64,000 nt of DNA, from assembly GCA_011009095.1 (NCBI GenBank), contig VTPC01090899.1, positions 195,528 to 259,527 on the forward strand, written 5' to 3'. The notes under the pieces are model-generated. The model was not told the origin of the DNA and made no database searches. It saw only the letters and a list, made by a program, of their open reading frames with translations. A program made the translations under genes and the position numbers. The stretch is from Ignelater luminosus (Eukaryota > Arthropoda > Insecta > Coleoptera > Elateridae). Below are positions 47,918 through 59,690 of this stretch, in pieces; the stretch's first letter is position 1, and every line of letters begins with the position of its first letter.

Positions 47918-48249
47918 TGATAAAATTTTCTTTTCCTTGAAAAGGCCCTTGTGTATATTTATGCATGTATCATGCAGCTTTTTTTAAATCAAAACAGGGG
48001 GAAGGTCTTCTATAGAGCTTGAAGGGGGCTGTTATAGCTTTCTATTCTCTCGCAATGTCTGTCTTTACTGTTAACCGCTAGGTAGCAGTATATTCTGTAA
48101 AAAGATGTTTTTCATCTCATGTAATATAAGATGCAAACTTATGAATTATGACACAAAATCTAGATTTAGCTATTAAGATGTTCTTAGTATGCATAGATAA
48201 TATCGAATAGAAATATGGAGTCACAAATATGTAAAATATTTAGTGATCA

Positions 48250-48271
48250 AATAAAAGAAAAGTTGAATAAA
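48250..48271 (+). promoter_or_regulatory. Polyadenylation signals of the aminotransferase gene
   Basis: AATAAA occurs at 48250-48255 and again at 48266-48271, about 335-350 bp after the stop codon, followed by a T-rich stretch with GTTCACGTTTTTTT. This would give a 3' UTR of about 0.35 kb. Confidence 0.5.
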
Positions 48272-50236
48272 TCTTGTTCACGTTTTTTTAACAAACCAAT
48301 CCTTATCCTGTACTTTGAAACTATTAATATTTTAAATCATTTAAGAATTTAATGAGGGTAGGTATGGTGATTGCATTAAAAAGATGTCAAGAATTACACT
48401 TAAAAACAACCAGAAGTGCTTGAATATTAAGACAAAATTCCTTTTAATTTCTTCCATCCGTTTGACATAAGAATACATCACAAAATGCTTATATTCGAAA
48501 CTCAAATTTTTTGCATTCCGCCGTTTATTAATGTCAGTGATCAGAAATATCATTTATTAATTATAAATTAGTTACTTTGTACCATTCTTGACTATTTGAC
48601 AGATTTTAGGGAAAAATAAGTTCTACGGTGTTTTATACATTATTTCTTTGAATCTTTTCTATCTATTCATTTTAAATTGTGAATCATCATAAGTGTTTCC
48701 GGTTGAAAACCCATAAATATCTTTATTTCAGCACATTCTTATGTTGATGCCAATAAAAGATAACATTTTTTTATTCTCATTTTACTTTCTTAAACACACA
48801 AGTCTTCCAAATTTTGCTGATATGTTTCCAATAGTATTATTTTCACGGTTAAAAAAAATCTTATCATCTCCAAAAGATTTTGCAAAATCAAGTATTAACT
48901 TGGTATTGTTTCTTTAACTGTTTATTTACTTTCTTGCCCTAAATCTCATTCTGAATTTATTACATGCTTTATTATTTAGAACAGTAAATTGGTCTATTAC
49001 TGTTTGTTTTTTGGAGAAATCCATAACTAATTTCATTGTTGCATCTGTCACTGATTGTATCAATTTGTTGATAAATTAATTACATATTATTGTTCATTAC
49101 AGTTCATTCCCCTTCTAATTTTTTTTTACCCTTTATTATTCATCTCCTTATCTGAGCCTCTGGCGTTCGACCTTGGTTTTGCATTTTAAAGAATTTCATC
49201 ACTGATCACTTTTTTAAAATAAAATTTTATCAAACTTTTAAGTTTGTTTTTTTTCTTTTCAAAGGAATCACATGACCAAGAAGTTTTTATAGCTATTGGT
49301 TGGCTAATGAGTTAGTTGACGTTGATCTGTTTTTTTTTGAACTTATTGACAATGAACTGTTGTCTCTTATTCATATTTTTGATTAATCAAATAATTAATA
49401 ATCAAATAGTTTTCAAATTGTAAGTTTGTAAATTCAACCTCCCACATTTAAGGATGCTCAGGTTCAATCTCTACCCCTTTGGGATATATCGTCATTATCT
49501 GGTAACTTTACGTACGACTTAGATTAAATCAGAAAAAAACTTGACAACCCTGAAAGTACCTAAAATATGTAAAAGCACTCTCGTCTCGATGATGCTATCA
49601 AATAATAAATTAATAAACACTATGCCTTTATTGTTTTGTTTTCTGTTTCTGTTGTTTAACTAAAGATAAAACGAGGAGGAAAATTCTAATGTTATTCCAA
49701 AATGGTAAAAATTCATTTATACACAATTTAATCTTCCACTGGCGATAATTAGGAGAAAACCAAGGTATTTAGTTATCTATTCACAGTATAAATACTGCTC
49801 AGTTAAGCAAAAAAGTTCTATCTTTAAAAATTATAGTTTCGAAATATAGAATAAAGCGCATTTGGCTGTCTTTACATTTGTATAGGTAACGGTGTTTTAA
49901 GAAATAGTTGGTATCATTTATTTTCAAAGTAAGAACTTTCTTGCTTGACATATAAATACAGAGTGGACCACAAAACTTAGAGCCACTTAGAAAATTGTTG
50001 CTGCAACCCCACATATTCTTCCAGTGCAACACTGATCAATTGTAAGTTTTGATAAAAATAAATAGCAAGAAACCGACCAAAACGAAGACGGACTGACTAT
50101 GGATAAGGAAACGAAACAGGAAAGCAGAAATGAAAAACATCTGAGAACTCCTTTTTGTTCCTTCGGTGGCCATTTTGATCATGTTCCTGAGGTGATATCA
50201 TAAAACTAAAAGTATACGTTTTCTTATTTTTTGATG
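48272..50236. other. No gene recognised between the aminotransferase and mariner
   Basis: About 2 kb of AT-rich DNA. Two frames of 70 and 77 codons on the minus strand (48341-48553, 49799-50032) have no domain and are likely chance. Confidence 0.5.
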
Positions 50237-50238
50237 TA

Positions 50239-51515
50239 CCAGGTGTATACCTATGAAATGAGACTTTCAGCTATTAGACCACAGATGTCGCTAGGAGTAT
50301 TTTTAAACTGTCCCAAATGTCTTATTGTTTTCATCTGTCATCTGTCAACAATATTCAATTCATTGTTTGTGATGTTTCATACAACAACGCATTTTTTTCG
50401 CTCTTAAAAATGTCGAATTTCGTGCCTTCAAACTACGATTTGCGGACATCGTTGATTTTCTGTTATCAATTGAAGAAAAACGCTTCTCAAGCTCATCAAA
50501 TGCTTATAGAAGCTTACGGTGGACATGCTCTAAGCAGAGCACAGTGCTTCAGGTGGTTTGAAAAATTCCGAAGTGGTGATTTTAGCGTGGAGAACGAGGA
50601 ACGTGGCCGGCCACCGAAAAAGTTTGAGGACACCGAATTGCAAGCATTGTTGAATGAAGATGATGGTCAAACGCAAGATATGATGGCAGAGCAGTTGGGA
50701 GTGACCCAAAAAACCATTTGCAAACGTTTGAAAGACATGGGCATGATTTTAAAGGTCGGAAGATGGGTGCCGCATGAACTGACTGAAAGGCAGCAAGAGA
50801 ACCGAAAAACCACTTGTGAAATGCTGCTCTCCCGGTTCAAAAGGAAGTCTTTTTTGCATCGAATCGTTACGGGTGTATTTCTCCAATCCCAATCCCAAGC
50901 GTAAACGATCGTATGGTCTGCCCGGCCACAAGCCAAAATCAACGGCCAAACCAAATCGCTTCGGCCGCAAGGCAATGCTGTGTGTTTTCTGGGATCAGCA
51001 TGGTATGATTTGGTACGAGCTATTAAAACCAGGTGAAACAGTTGACGGTGCACGCTACCAACGACAATTGGCCGATTTGAACAGCGCTATACACCGAAAA
51101 CGCCCAGAATATGCCGATCGGCGTCACAAAGTAATTTTTCTTGATGACAATGCACCACCACATCGAACAAGAGCGACCCGGGAATTGGTGGAGACGTACG
51201 ATTGGGAACCGCTGGTGCATGCGGCTTACTCACCAGACTTGGCGCCTTCCGATTATCATTTGTTTGCATCGATGGGCCACGCACTTTCCGAGCAGCGTTT
51301 CAATTCTCACGAAGAAGCCAAAAAATGGCTCGATGATTGGTTTGCGGCCAAAGACGACCAATTTTTTTGGCGCGGCATTCACAAATTGCCTGAGAGATGG
51401 GTAAAATGTGTCGCTAGCGATGGCTATTATTTTGAAGATTAAATTTGTAACCATTTTTTGTTAATAAACGTTTAAAATTGAAAAAAAAAGTCTCATTTCA
51501 TAGGTATACACCTAT
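50239..51515 (+). mobile_element. Complete but disabled mariner element
   Basis: TA stands on both sides (50237-50238, 51516-51517). The inner 25 bp of each terminal repeat (50241-50265 and 51488-51512), starting AGGTGTATACCTATGAAATG, are perfect inverted copies. Outside them the left end has CC and the right end (minus strand) CAT. The total length of 1277 bp is that of an intact mariner, and one transposase gene fills it. The perfect repeats and long open stretches show it is young compared with its neighbours. Confidence 0.95.
50410..51442 (+). pseudogene. Mariner transposase, inactivated by one small deletion
   Basis: The probable start is the ATG at 50410 (AAAATGTCG). Residues 1-110 form the paired HTH region (SQAHQMLIEAYGGHALSRAQ, WFEKFRSGDF, GRPPKKF, VTQKTICKRLKDMGM), followed by the linker WVPHELTERQQENRK (WVPHEL is a mariner signature). 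After HRIVTG the frame changes and resumes at YFSNPNPKRK. About five residues, including the first catalytic Asp of the usual GDEKW-type motif, are missing, which corresponds to a 14-nt loss near 50877. The rest is open to the TAA at 51440: LDDNAPPH with the second Asp and YSPDLAPSDYHLF with the third (D34D spacing). One lesion removes both frame and active site. Confidence 0.93.
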
Positions 51516-52095
51516 GTAGAATAAGATTCTAAAGTAAAAACAAAATTTTTAAAAATTTTTCAAATTTTGTTGGCCATTTTGAACACTGTTCTCGAAGAGA
51601 TATCAAAAAACGAAGACAGCATGTAGAATTCAAATTCCAAAGTCAAAATTTCAAAATTTAAAAAAAATGCGGACAGACAGACAGACTTTGCAAATTCAGT
51701 AACGACTCTTTTCGGAGCTCGTTGATAAACAGATAAGTAACAAAACAAAACAAGATAAAAAGGACAAGGTGGAAACATGAAAAATAGCAACATAGAATGT
51801 TAGGGGATTCAGAGGGAAGGAAGTGAAACTTAATGAAGTAAGGAATGAAACAAATATGGATATGCTGACGGTAACAGAAACAAAACAAAAAAAAAGAACA
51901 AGCATGCGAGGAACTACACAGTAGTCATATTTTAGTATACGGCGGGGTGGACGAATCACAAAGAGCACAAGCAGGGATAGGATGCATAATAAATAAAACC
52001 AACAAAGAGGCGATACGAGAATGGAAATGCATATCAGACAGAATACTTAATCTGGAAATAACGAAAAAAAAAGAACTGTTCACGGTACTTATAAT

Positions 52096-52256
52096 TTAAG
52101 CTCGGACGTTTTAGGTTTTTGCCTCCCACTAGTCTTGCACACGCGGCTATTGCAACGCATGCATTTCTTGTGATTCGGTCCGCGCCGCGTTGTGACCTGC
52201 CTACCCCGTTGATGGGAGTTGATTCTTAAATTTCGACCTAAAGCGACCAGACTTAA
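52096..52256. mobile_element. 161-bp MITE in the LINE endonuclease
   Basis: It starts TTAAGCTCGGACGTTTTAGG and ends, on the minus strand, TTAAGTCTGGTCGCTTTAGG (about 16 of 21 match). The 7-8 bp duplication (C/T)TTATAAT flanks it (52088-52095, 52257-52264). Dropping the element and one duplication restores the reading VLIIYDPNEE of the LINE. Superfamily not determined. A related stretch lies at 21453-21487. Confidence 0.65.
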
Positions 52257-53426
52257 TTTATAATATACGACCCAAATGAAGAAACGACTAAGAAAGAAAC
52301 AGATAAGTTTTGGGAAAAATGTAGGAAGAAACAGAAAACCTTAAAGGTATCCTCATGATAATTGAAGATTGGAATGGTAGATAAAGAAACTGTCCGGAAA
52401 AATCTGGGAAATGTGTTGGAAAATACGGTGAAGAGACAAAAAATAGTAATGGCCAAAAAATCACAGACTTCTGTATAGAAAACAAAATGACAGGAGAAAA
52501 CACATTTTTTTCAACACAAAAACAAACGCAAGTACACAGCGAAATGCACAGTAGGGTCAAAAACTTAATTAGAGACTTACTATTAATCGATAAAAAAATA
52601 TTAAATAAAAGAATAACAGACCTAAAGGGTAAAAGAGAGTTGAGGCAGGTAGCGAGCACTATCTTGCGGTGAAGGCCATTAAGAAAGAAGCAATAGATAA
52701 GAAAGAGAATAAACAAAGATAAAGACAAATAGAACATACAAACATTAAGACATACAGATTACAAGAAAAAAACATCAAAAGAAAATACAAATTGAAGATA
52801 ACTGAAAAGTTAAGAAAAATGCGATACAAACTTAGAAGAGCTATGGGAAACATCTAAAAATATAATAACAAAATCAGCAGAAGAAGTATGCGGGGCCAAC
52901 AAAAACACGAATGGAAGAAAACAAACAGACTGATCGACTGATGGAACAACGAAATAAAAAATGAAGTCAGCAAGAAAAAGAACCTTAGGAAAATATATCT
53001 AGGGAGCAACAAGAACAATAACGATTAACAAAATTACAGAACCCAAAAAGGGATAGTTAAAAATATGACAAAAAAAGCCAAGGAAAAATCATAGGAAAAG
53101 TTCGGAAAAAGAATGGAGAGAGATTTGGTGGGGGTAATGCAAAGCTATTATATCATACACTAAGAAATGTTAAACAAAGAAAGGAAAACTCATTAAAGGT
53201 TATTAAAGATGAGAAAGGAGCAATTATAACAGAGGAAAAAAGATAATAAAGGAATACTTATAGCGCTATTAGATAATAAAGACCAAAATAACTCCAATGA
53301 AATTCATAACAAACAAACAAGAAAACATAAGACAAGAAGAGAAAGAAGTAGAAACTGGGAGAGAAAATATAGTAAAAACAATAAAAATTTTAAAACTATG
53401 AAAGCATCAGGGATCGACAATAGGTC

Positions 53427-53731
53427 AATAACTTTTTTTATCCAAAAATTAAGAATTCTTAAATTTATTTTTAAAAGTAAGTAAAATTTCCGTTGTAGGA
53501 TTATTTTCCTTTGAGTAGTCCTCGTATACTTTATCACTGCAAACGCAAGTAAACATAAACATAAACGCATCGGTTATTTTATAAGAAACTGGTTCATTCT
53601 ATAAATTTCCTTAATCGAACTGGGCTAACACCAAGAATTTCAATAAACAAGACAATATACAACAACAAAACTAACCTTCGCAACGCGTATGAATAGTAAT
53701 CGTTAACATACCAGAGCATTCGAACAGGAAC
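53427..53731. repeat. ~300-bp interspersed repeat, copy 2, inside the LINE
   Basis: It is the same sequence as in aminotransferase intron 2 (46063-46360), in the same orientation. On its left the LINE reads ...IVKTIKILKL-KASGIDN; on its right the LINE restarts at an earlier point with EEEVGIGREEIVKAIKNLK and repeats that same stretch at about 80% identity. The repeat therefore sits between two diverged copies of one LINE segment rather than within a simple gap. Confidence 0.85.
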
Positions 53732-54702
53732 AGGAAAACATAGCACAAGAAGAGGAAGAAGTAGGAATTGGGAGAGAAGAAATAGTGAAAGCAATAAAAA
53801 ATTTAAAACTGTGAAGTCACCAGGAATCAACAATATAAAACCAGATTAATAAGATACATGGAAAAATCAGAAATGATACATAAGGTTCCAGAAGAATAGA
53901 GAACAGTTCTGTTGATGCCGAACTACAAAAAAGGCGATCACGCAAATTGCAATAACTGCATCCAGCACTATCACTGCTATGCTCAGCATATAAAGTTTAT
54001 GAGAGTATAATTGAAGAAAGACTAAAAGGAAAACTCAAAATAACGTTAAGTAATATTCAAGCTACCTTTAGAGCAGATAAGTCAACACAAGGTTGGATAT
54101 TTGTAATTATGTAAATCTTCGAAAAAATAACAGTAACGAGCAAGAAATTATACAAACATATGTGCAGTTCACCTAAAAAACGCATTCAAAAGTATACACC
54201 GTCAAGAATTTTGGAAAAAAGCATAAGAAGAAAAAAGATAATGGCAATAAAAAGTTTCTATGGAGATACAAATAACGTAATACGAGTAGGCGGAGGAAGG
54301 AGAAAAAATAGAAGAGACGGAAAAACTGAAATACATCTGTACTTAGGAATGATGATTGATGACAGTGAGAAGGAAAGATAAACGGCAAAGTACTTAACAG
54401 AATAAATAAAATAAACTCGCTATACTGGGCGCTGTTTAAGATTTTCTTGGACAAACGTGAAATATTTAAACAAACAACGACAAAAGTACACGAATCAATT
54501 CTTGTACTAACACTCATTTACGGCTGAGAATTGTGGGTATTAATTGATCGATTAAAAAACAAAATCACGGCGTGCGAGATGAAAGTGTTGCGAAAAATCG
54601 AGGGCGTCACTAAATTGGATAAGATAGAAACGAGGCAATAGGAAGAAACTTAATGATGAAAAGTGTAATCCAAAAAAATTGACTCAGTAGCTGAGATGGT
54701 TT

Positions 54703-55852
54703 GGGTTTTTGATCTTTCAAAGCATTTGGCTGTTTGCAAATTACTTTTGTATTGGAGAAACTATTAGGATTAGGATTTAGAGGTCCAATACTTGAACTAG
54801 TAAAATTATATTTAGGCAATCGTAAAATCAAAGTTAAGATCGATACCTTTGTATTAACAGCTTATGATCTTAATGTAGGAGTTTCCCAGGGTTTAGTGCT
54901 GGGACCGCTAGTATTATTATTTTTTGTGAATGACTTGCCAGACTACTTAAATAATTAGAAAGTTATAATGTTTGCTGATCACACGACAGTAACGGTCTCA
55001 GTATGCGACCCCGAGGCACTAAAACATACAGTTGAAGAAGTTTCTCGTCAATTTAATAAATTCAAAACAGCAAAACAAAATGTATTTATTTTTGTAGCAA
55101 AAGAATTAATAGACGCTTTACTTTTTCTATCAATAATATCTCATCGACTACTGTTGCGTTAACTAAATTTTTAGAAATTATGATAGATCAACATATAAGT
55201 TGGGATGTTCAAATTGATTATGCAGCTAAAAGGTTAAATGCAGATTATTACTCTAGGCTACAAATGAAACCAGCAGTAGATCAGCACAATTTAACTTTGT
55301 ATTATTCATTATTTCATCGTCACTTATCATACAGCATATTTCTGTGGGGTAATAGCGCTGCTGCTAAAAAAATATTTCTGCTCCAAAAGAGAGTAGTACG
55401 CATAATTTTCAACATAACTAGCAGGAACAGTTATAGGCCATACTTTCTCGAGCATGGAATTATGACTTTATACAGCAGTTGCATTTATAAATGCTTATTT
55501 TTAGTCAAGCGTCATCTTGATCTGTTCAAAAGTGGTTCTAACTATCATAGTTATGGCACCAGATCTTAAAATCTTCTGACTGTAGATTCATATAGATTAA
55601 CCTGCTATAAAAAGGCTCCTGTTTATGCATGAAAAATGTTTTGTAATAAACTTCCTGGGACATATTACAATCCACCATATGATACATTAAATATAGTAAA
55701 GGATTGCTAAGAACTAAGTGCTATTACAATGAAAATGAATTTTTGTGTGATAATGTTAACGTTTGTTAATCTTTGATGGAAATAAAGATGTTATATTATT
55801 ATTATTATTATAATTATTATTATAATTATTATTATAATTATTATTATTATAG
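54703..55852 (+). mobile_element. 5'-truncated CR1/jockey-like LINE inserted in the RTE-like LINE
   Basis: The insertion starts within RT motif A (FDLSKAF at 54703), continues LLGLGFRGPILELVKLYLGN and VSQGLVLGPLVLLFFVNDLP, then MFADHTTVTVS where YADD is usual (second Asp is His). The thumb and C-terminal part is mostly one open frame (55180-55569): DQHISWDVQIDYAAKRLNAD, HLSYSIFLWGNSAAAKKIFL, LQKRVVRIIF and HSYGTRS. It ends in a (TAT/AAT)n tail at 55793-55852. On both sides lies the other LINE, whose reading RWFG-(V)RMNEENAVK is split by it. Confidence 0.8.
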
Positions 55853-56070
55853 TGCGGATGAATGAAGAAAATGCGGTAAAAGTGTTATGGGAAACAAAGA
55901 CGGGAAGGAAAAGAAGAAGGGGCAGACCCAGAAAAGAATAGAATGCAGCAGTGGCAGATGTAATAAAGAAAAGAAGACTAAACTGAATCCAAGCCAAAAA
56001 AAAAGCTAGAAATAGGAAGAAATGAAGCAAGATAATTACATCTTTACCGACAATTAGCAGAACTTCTGCG

Positions 56071-56673
56071 AGGAAATTATAAAAGCAAGTACATTTTATC
56101 CCATTAAAATTCATGTGGTCCTGGATTTAAATAAAAATGATTTCCAAAAACGGGTTCAGTTGTGTGAGCTTTTATAAACTCAGATTAAATTAAACCCAGA
56201 CTTTATCAATTGCATCTAGATTACTGATGAAACAAGCTTCTGCAATAATGAACATGTAAACAAGCATAATAGCCATTTAGAAAATTTAGCTAAACTCTTC
56301 AAACGCTTAAGTAGTTAATTAATTGTCTAGACTTAGAACGAGACTTCATATTAGGAAATACTTCAATGTAAGGTAAAATTAAGTAATTTGTCAATTAAAC
56401 CCGTGTGCTTGATAACTGCCGACTATGATTTAACTTACTTACTTTACTTATGTATACCTGAACCTCTTCTACCATCGAATTTCTAACCAAAGTTCGTTGA
56501 CTCATATGCGGCTTTCTTTCCTTTCCTTTATTAACTTTTATGCAGGTTTAAAATTGGCCATTAATCATTATGTATTTGTTTCTAGGACCCAAAGTAAAAA
56601 GTCCGGTGCTATGTAAATATGTGTTATTCAAAAGTCTAATGAAAATAAGTTTTAGGTTAGAATTTTTATAGTT
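56071..56673. other. Spacer without recognised gene
   Basis: AT-rich DNA; no domain or repeat recognised. Confidence 0.4.
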
Positions 56674-57040
56674 AGTCCAGTCAATGAATGCCCAAAAGCG
56701 GATTGTAGAGAACATGGAATGGGAGAGAATTCTTCTCTTGAGGAATGTGTTGGAGGTAGTTAGGAGGCAAAGATACTAAAGGTCCCCGCCCCTAGCTCTG
56801 CCGCTTATAACTCGGAAACGGTGCGTCGTACGGTAAAAACTATTTCCTACAAAATAAAAGATAATTAAATTTCCCACAAGACTGTTTAGATTTATTTTTT
56901 TTTATGGGTTATATTTTCCGAGATATTTGCCAGTGAAAATCGATGATTTTCGAAAAACTTTTTTGCCTCACATTTTTCGTTAAATTCGCCCTTCTAACTC
57001 CTCAGCCTTATGTTTTACAAAAAAGGCGTCAAACAGGAAG
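56674..57040. repeat. Dispersed copy of the 2137-3412 repeat family
   Basis: It begins TTAGTCCAGTCAATGAATGC and carries the same ordered blocks as the family near the left edge: GAGAACATGGAATGGG, GGAATGTGTTGGAGGTAGT, CGCTTATAACTCGGAAACGG, TGCGTCGTACGG, CCGAGATATTTGCCA, then CCTCAGCCTTATGTTTT. Here it is a single, non-palindromic unit, so it shows which end-to-end order is basic for the family. Confidence 0.85.
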
Positions 57041-57148
57041 TTTACCCTAAACTCCCACCCCTCATAACCTCCCCTTCTTTATATTCTTTGTTTTCTTGCT
57101 GGTATTTCTTGAGGTTACTTAACCATATAATTTTAAGAGTTAGGTGTA

Positions 57149-58110
57149 CAGAGTGATTGTAAATGAGTGAGGATGCCTTAAATTTGGCGCCGAAGTTTTT
57201 CGCACTGTAGGTTGGCTATAGTGAGTAAGCGTCCAGGGTCATCCGGGGGTAAATAGTTAAATTACATATTTTGTTGTCATTTGTTGTTTGGGTGTTGATT
57301 CGTTTGTCTTATTTGCATTTCCTCGTTTCGTTTGTATTTTTTTGTTTTCTTCTTGTTCTTTACTTTGTTTTTTATTTTAAAAACAGTTTTTTTCAGAAGA
57401 GAATTTTGTTATTTAGGTACATTTCACAATGTTTTTATAAGTTACTGAAATTAATTTGTTTTATTTGTTATACAGCACAGCAAAATGCCTTCTAGCTCTG
57501 AACAAGACACATTTATTTTAATAGCCCATGACCGCAGTGGCACTCGTCAAGAGGATGGGTCCTGGACTTATTCTTTGCAGTCTTGCAGGGTGCAACTTAA
57601 TGAGAGGTATCCTGATCATTTTGTGTCCTATAAAGTATTTGCTCAACATAGAGACAGAACAGTGGCCCGATTTGAAAACAAAAATTGCATCTATAAGGGT
57701 AAATCAGCTGGACGACCAACAGTTTTAACAGAAGAGGTTGTTGAAGACGTCTGAGAAAGAATGAAAACGAGTCCTCAGAAATCAATTCGAAAGCTAGCTG
57801 CACAAACAGGTACGTTTAATCTACTTTAGTATTATGTTTTAAATTATAAATGCTGTTCATTATTTTAGTTTTAACATAATACTGCCAGAAAAACCATAAT
57901 TAAAAATTTAAATATGCATCCCTACAAAACAAGGATTATCTACCCAACAATTATTTGGTGCAGATTGCCAATCGAGAATGCAGTTCTGTCAATGGTTCAC
58001 TAAAAACTTAAATAATAATGAAATATTAAATTTTACTTTTATGACAGATGAAGCATGGTTTCATTTATCGGGGTACATTAACAGCCAGAATTACATGGGC
58101 AACTGAAAAC
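57149..58110 (+). mobile_element. DUF4817-like DDE transposon remnant
   Basis: A candidate left end CAGAGTGATTGTAAATGAGT follows TA at 57147-57148; no right end was found. After a T-rich leader, the reading starts at 57485: SSSEQDTFILIAHDRSGTRQ, CRVQLNERYPDHFVSYKVF (the DUF4817-like domain), ENKNCIYKGKSAGRPTVLTE and, past a stop, SPQKSIRKLAAQTG (HTH), which may end at a splice donor (CAGGTACG). From about 57955 the catalytic part resumes as DCQSRMQFCQWFTKN, FMTDEAWFHLSGYINSQN, with the first catalytic Asp in TDEAW, and stops soon after. The second and third motifs are missing. Confidence 0.75.
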
Positions 58111-58389
58111 CCTCACATTTTCTAAATCTGCATAAAATTCTAGATACGACAGTGAAGAAAAAATTAAATAAAATAATTCCCTTCGCTATAATAAATTAAT
58201 AAAATTTGCAGTTTTAGTGTGTTTCAGGTATTTGTGCTCCGCATACATCATCTAGCTGCATCCTATAGGTGGGGAATCGGTGCACAAGGATCATTTCATT
58301 AAGAAGTCAAAAGAATAGAAAAAGGGTATCAGCCGCAAACTGTATACATCAAGATTAAGCAAGGAGTACTGTTTCGAAGACCTGCTAAA

Positions 58390-59690
58390 CGATAAGAGAG
58401 AGCCTAACGGAGGAAATAGTGCTGGAACAAAATGAAAATCAGATAGAAGTAGATGCCCTAAACAGAGAGGAGATAACCAGTATAATTAAATACTTAAAAA
58501 ATAACAAGACTCCGGGACTAACAGAAATACCGGCAAAAATGGTTAAGACAGGAGGAGAACTACTCCACGAACAGATTATAAAAAAATATAGGAAGAGGAA
58601 AAGCTACCGATTGACTGGACGAAGGCAGGAATACGCCGCTTATATAAAACAGGTGACAAGCAATTATGCGAGAATTATAGAGGCATTGCACTGCTAGAGA
58701 CAGTCTACAAGATATTAGAATAACGTATACGGATTAACCTACACAAATATATGGAAAAAATAGTAAGAGAATACCAAGCCTGTTTTAGAAACAATCGTTC
58801 AGTAATAGACCAAATCTTCTCATTGAAAGAATTACAAGGTAACTGGTATTAATATATGAAATCACTCTTTATGTAGTTTTCGTGAATTTTGGACGAGCAT
58901 ATGACAGAATAGATAGAATACAAATGTACCAAGCTCTGAAGGAAATAAAAATACTTAGCAAGCTGATAAACCTGGCTAAAATAACACTCCAAGAAACAAA
59001 AAACAAAATATCCTGTAAAGGAGCAAGGTTCAAAAAAAATGAAAAAAAGTAAAATCAAAACGGAAGCAACAACATTAAAAAACGAGCATAAATGTATAGC
59101 ATTCGCCGACGATTTAACAATACTGGCAAAAACGAGAAAAGAGTTGGAAAAAGTCGTAGAAAGAATAGTAAAAGAAGCAAAAAGATATGACCTAAGAATA
59201 AATGAAGGTAAAACTAGGTGTATGATAATACATGACACCGAAGAGTCCCTTAATGTAGACACAGAAGAGCAAGAATACACTTTCGAAAGGGTACAAGAGT
59301 TTACGTACTTGAGCTGGGAAGACCAAGAAATAGAAACAAGAATAACAAAAGAAATCCGAGAATATGGGATGATGAAGGCACTAATCAAGTCCAGATTTGT
59401 GTCAAAAAAAATAAAAGAAAGGGTATATGAGACGGTAATTAGAGCGACAACTTTCCATGCGTGTGAAACCTGGGTTTTGAAAAAGGTAGGTGAGGAGAGG
59501 CTAGAAAGATGGGAAAGAAATATATTAAGAACAAATAGGGAAATAGAAATACTATACAAGGAGACTAAAAAACAACAGTGGTAAAAGCACAACGAATTAG
59601 ATGATTGGGGCACGTACAAAGAATGGAGAACCATCGATTGACGAAAATAGTGCTAAATAGAAAGCCAATAGGGAAAAAGAAAAATTAAAC
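58390..59690 (+). mobile_element. LINE fragment with internal deletion in the reverse transcriptase
   Basis: NREEITSIIKYLKNNKTPGL and IPAKMVKTGGELLHEQI open the RT. It then becomes ragged through a YRGIALLE-like stretch, CLFRNNRSVIDQIFSLKELQ and VVFVNFGRAYDRIDRIQMYQ (motif A; Asp replaced by Asn in the first position). After SCKGARFKKN the text jumps to HKCIAFADDLTILAKTRKEL (motif C, FADD intact), so the VRQGDPLS-type motif is deleted. The 181-codon frame 59039-59584 continues to HACETWVLKKVGEERLERWE. The long antisense frame at 58849-59634 is a shadow. Confidence 0.75.

Larger units (their letters stand above)
51750..56070 (+). mobile_element. RTE-like LINE carrying three later insertions
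   Basis: From about 51770: endonuclease text NVRGFRGKEVKLNEVRNETN, MDMLTVTETKQ, then after the insertion at 52096 it resumes with YDPNEETTKKETDKFWEKC, IEDWNGR-like and KITDFCIENKMT (about 52500). A poorly preserved linker follows, then RT text EEEVGIGREEIVKAIKNLK (53745 on), MPNYKKGDHANCNN, ATFRADKSTQ, VHLKNAFKSIHRQEFWKK and IKSFYGDTNNVIRVGG, but no YADD. Late text is YLGMMIDDS, LRKIEGVTKLDKI and RWFG. The polyprotein end MNEENAVKVLWETKTGRKRR is found only after the second LINE, at 55855-56060. Long, old and heavily mutated. Antisense frames here are shadows. Confidence 0.7.

Noticed and set aside
50667-51454. Several minus-strand and alternate frames inside the mariner
   Set aside because: All overlap the transposase, whose motifs fix the true strand and frames.
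52288-52737. 149-codon minus-strand frame and neighbours at 51560-51968 and 52253-52456
   Set aside because: Antisense shadows of the A-rich RTE-like LINE on the plus strand.
58849-59634. 261-codon minus-strand frame
   Set aside because: It is antisense to a LINE reverse transcriptase read clearly on the plus strand (FADD motif); its Ser/Phe-rich composition reflects the A-rich sense strand.
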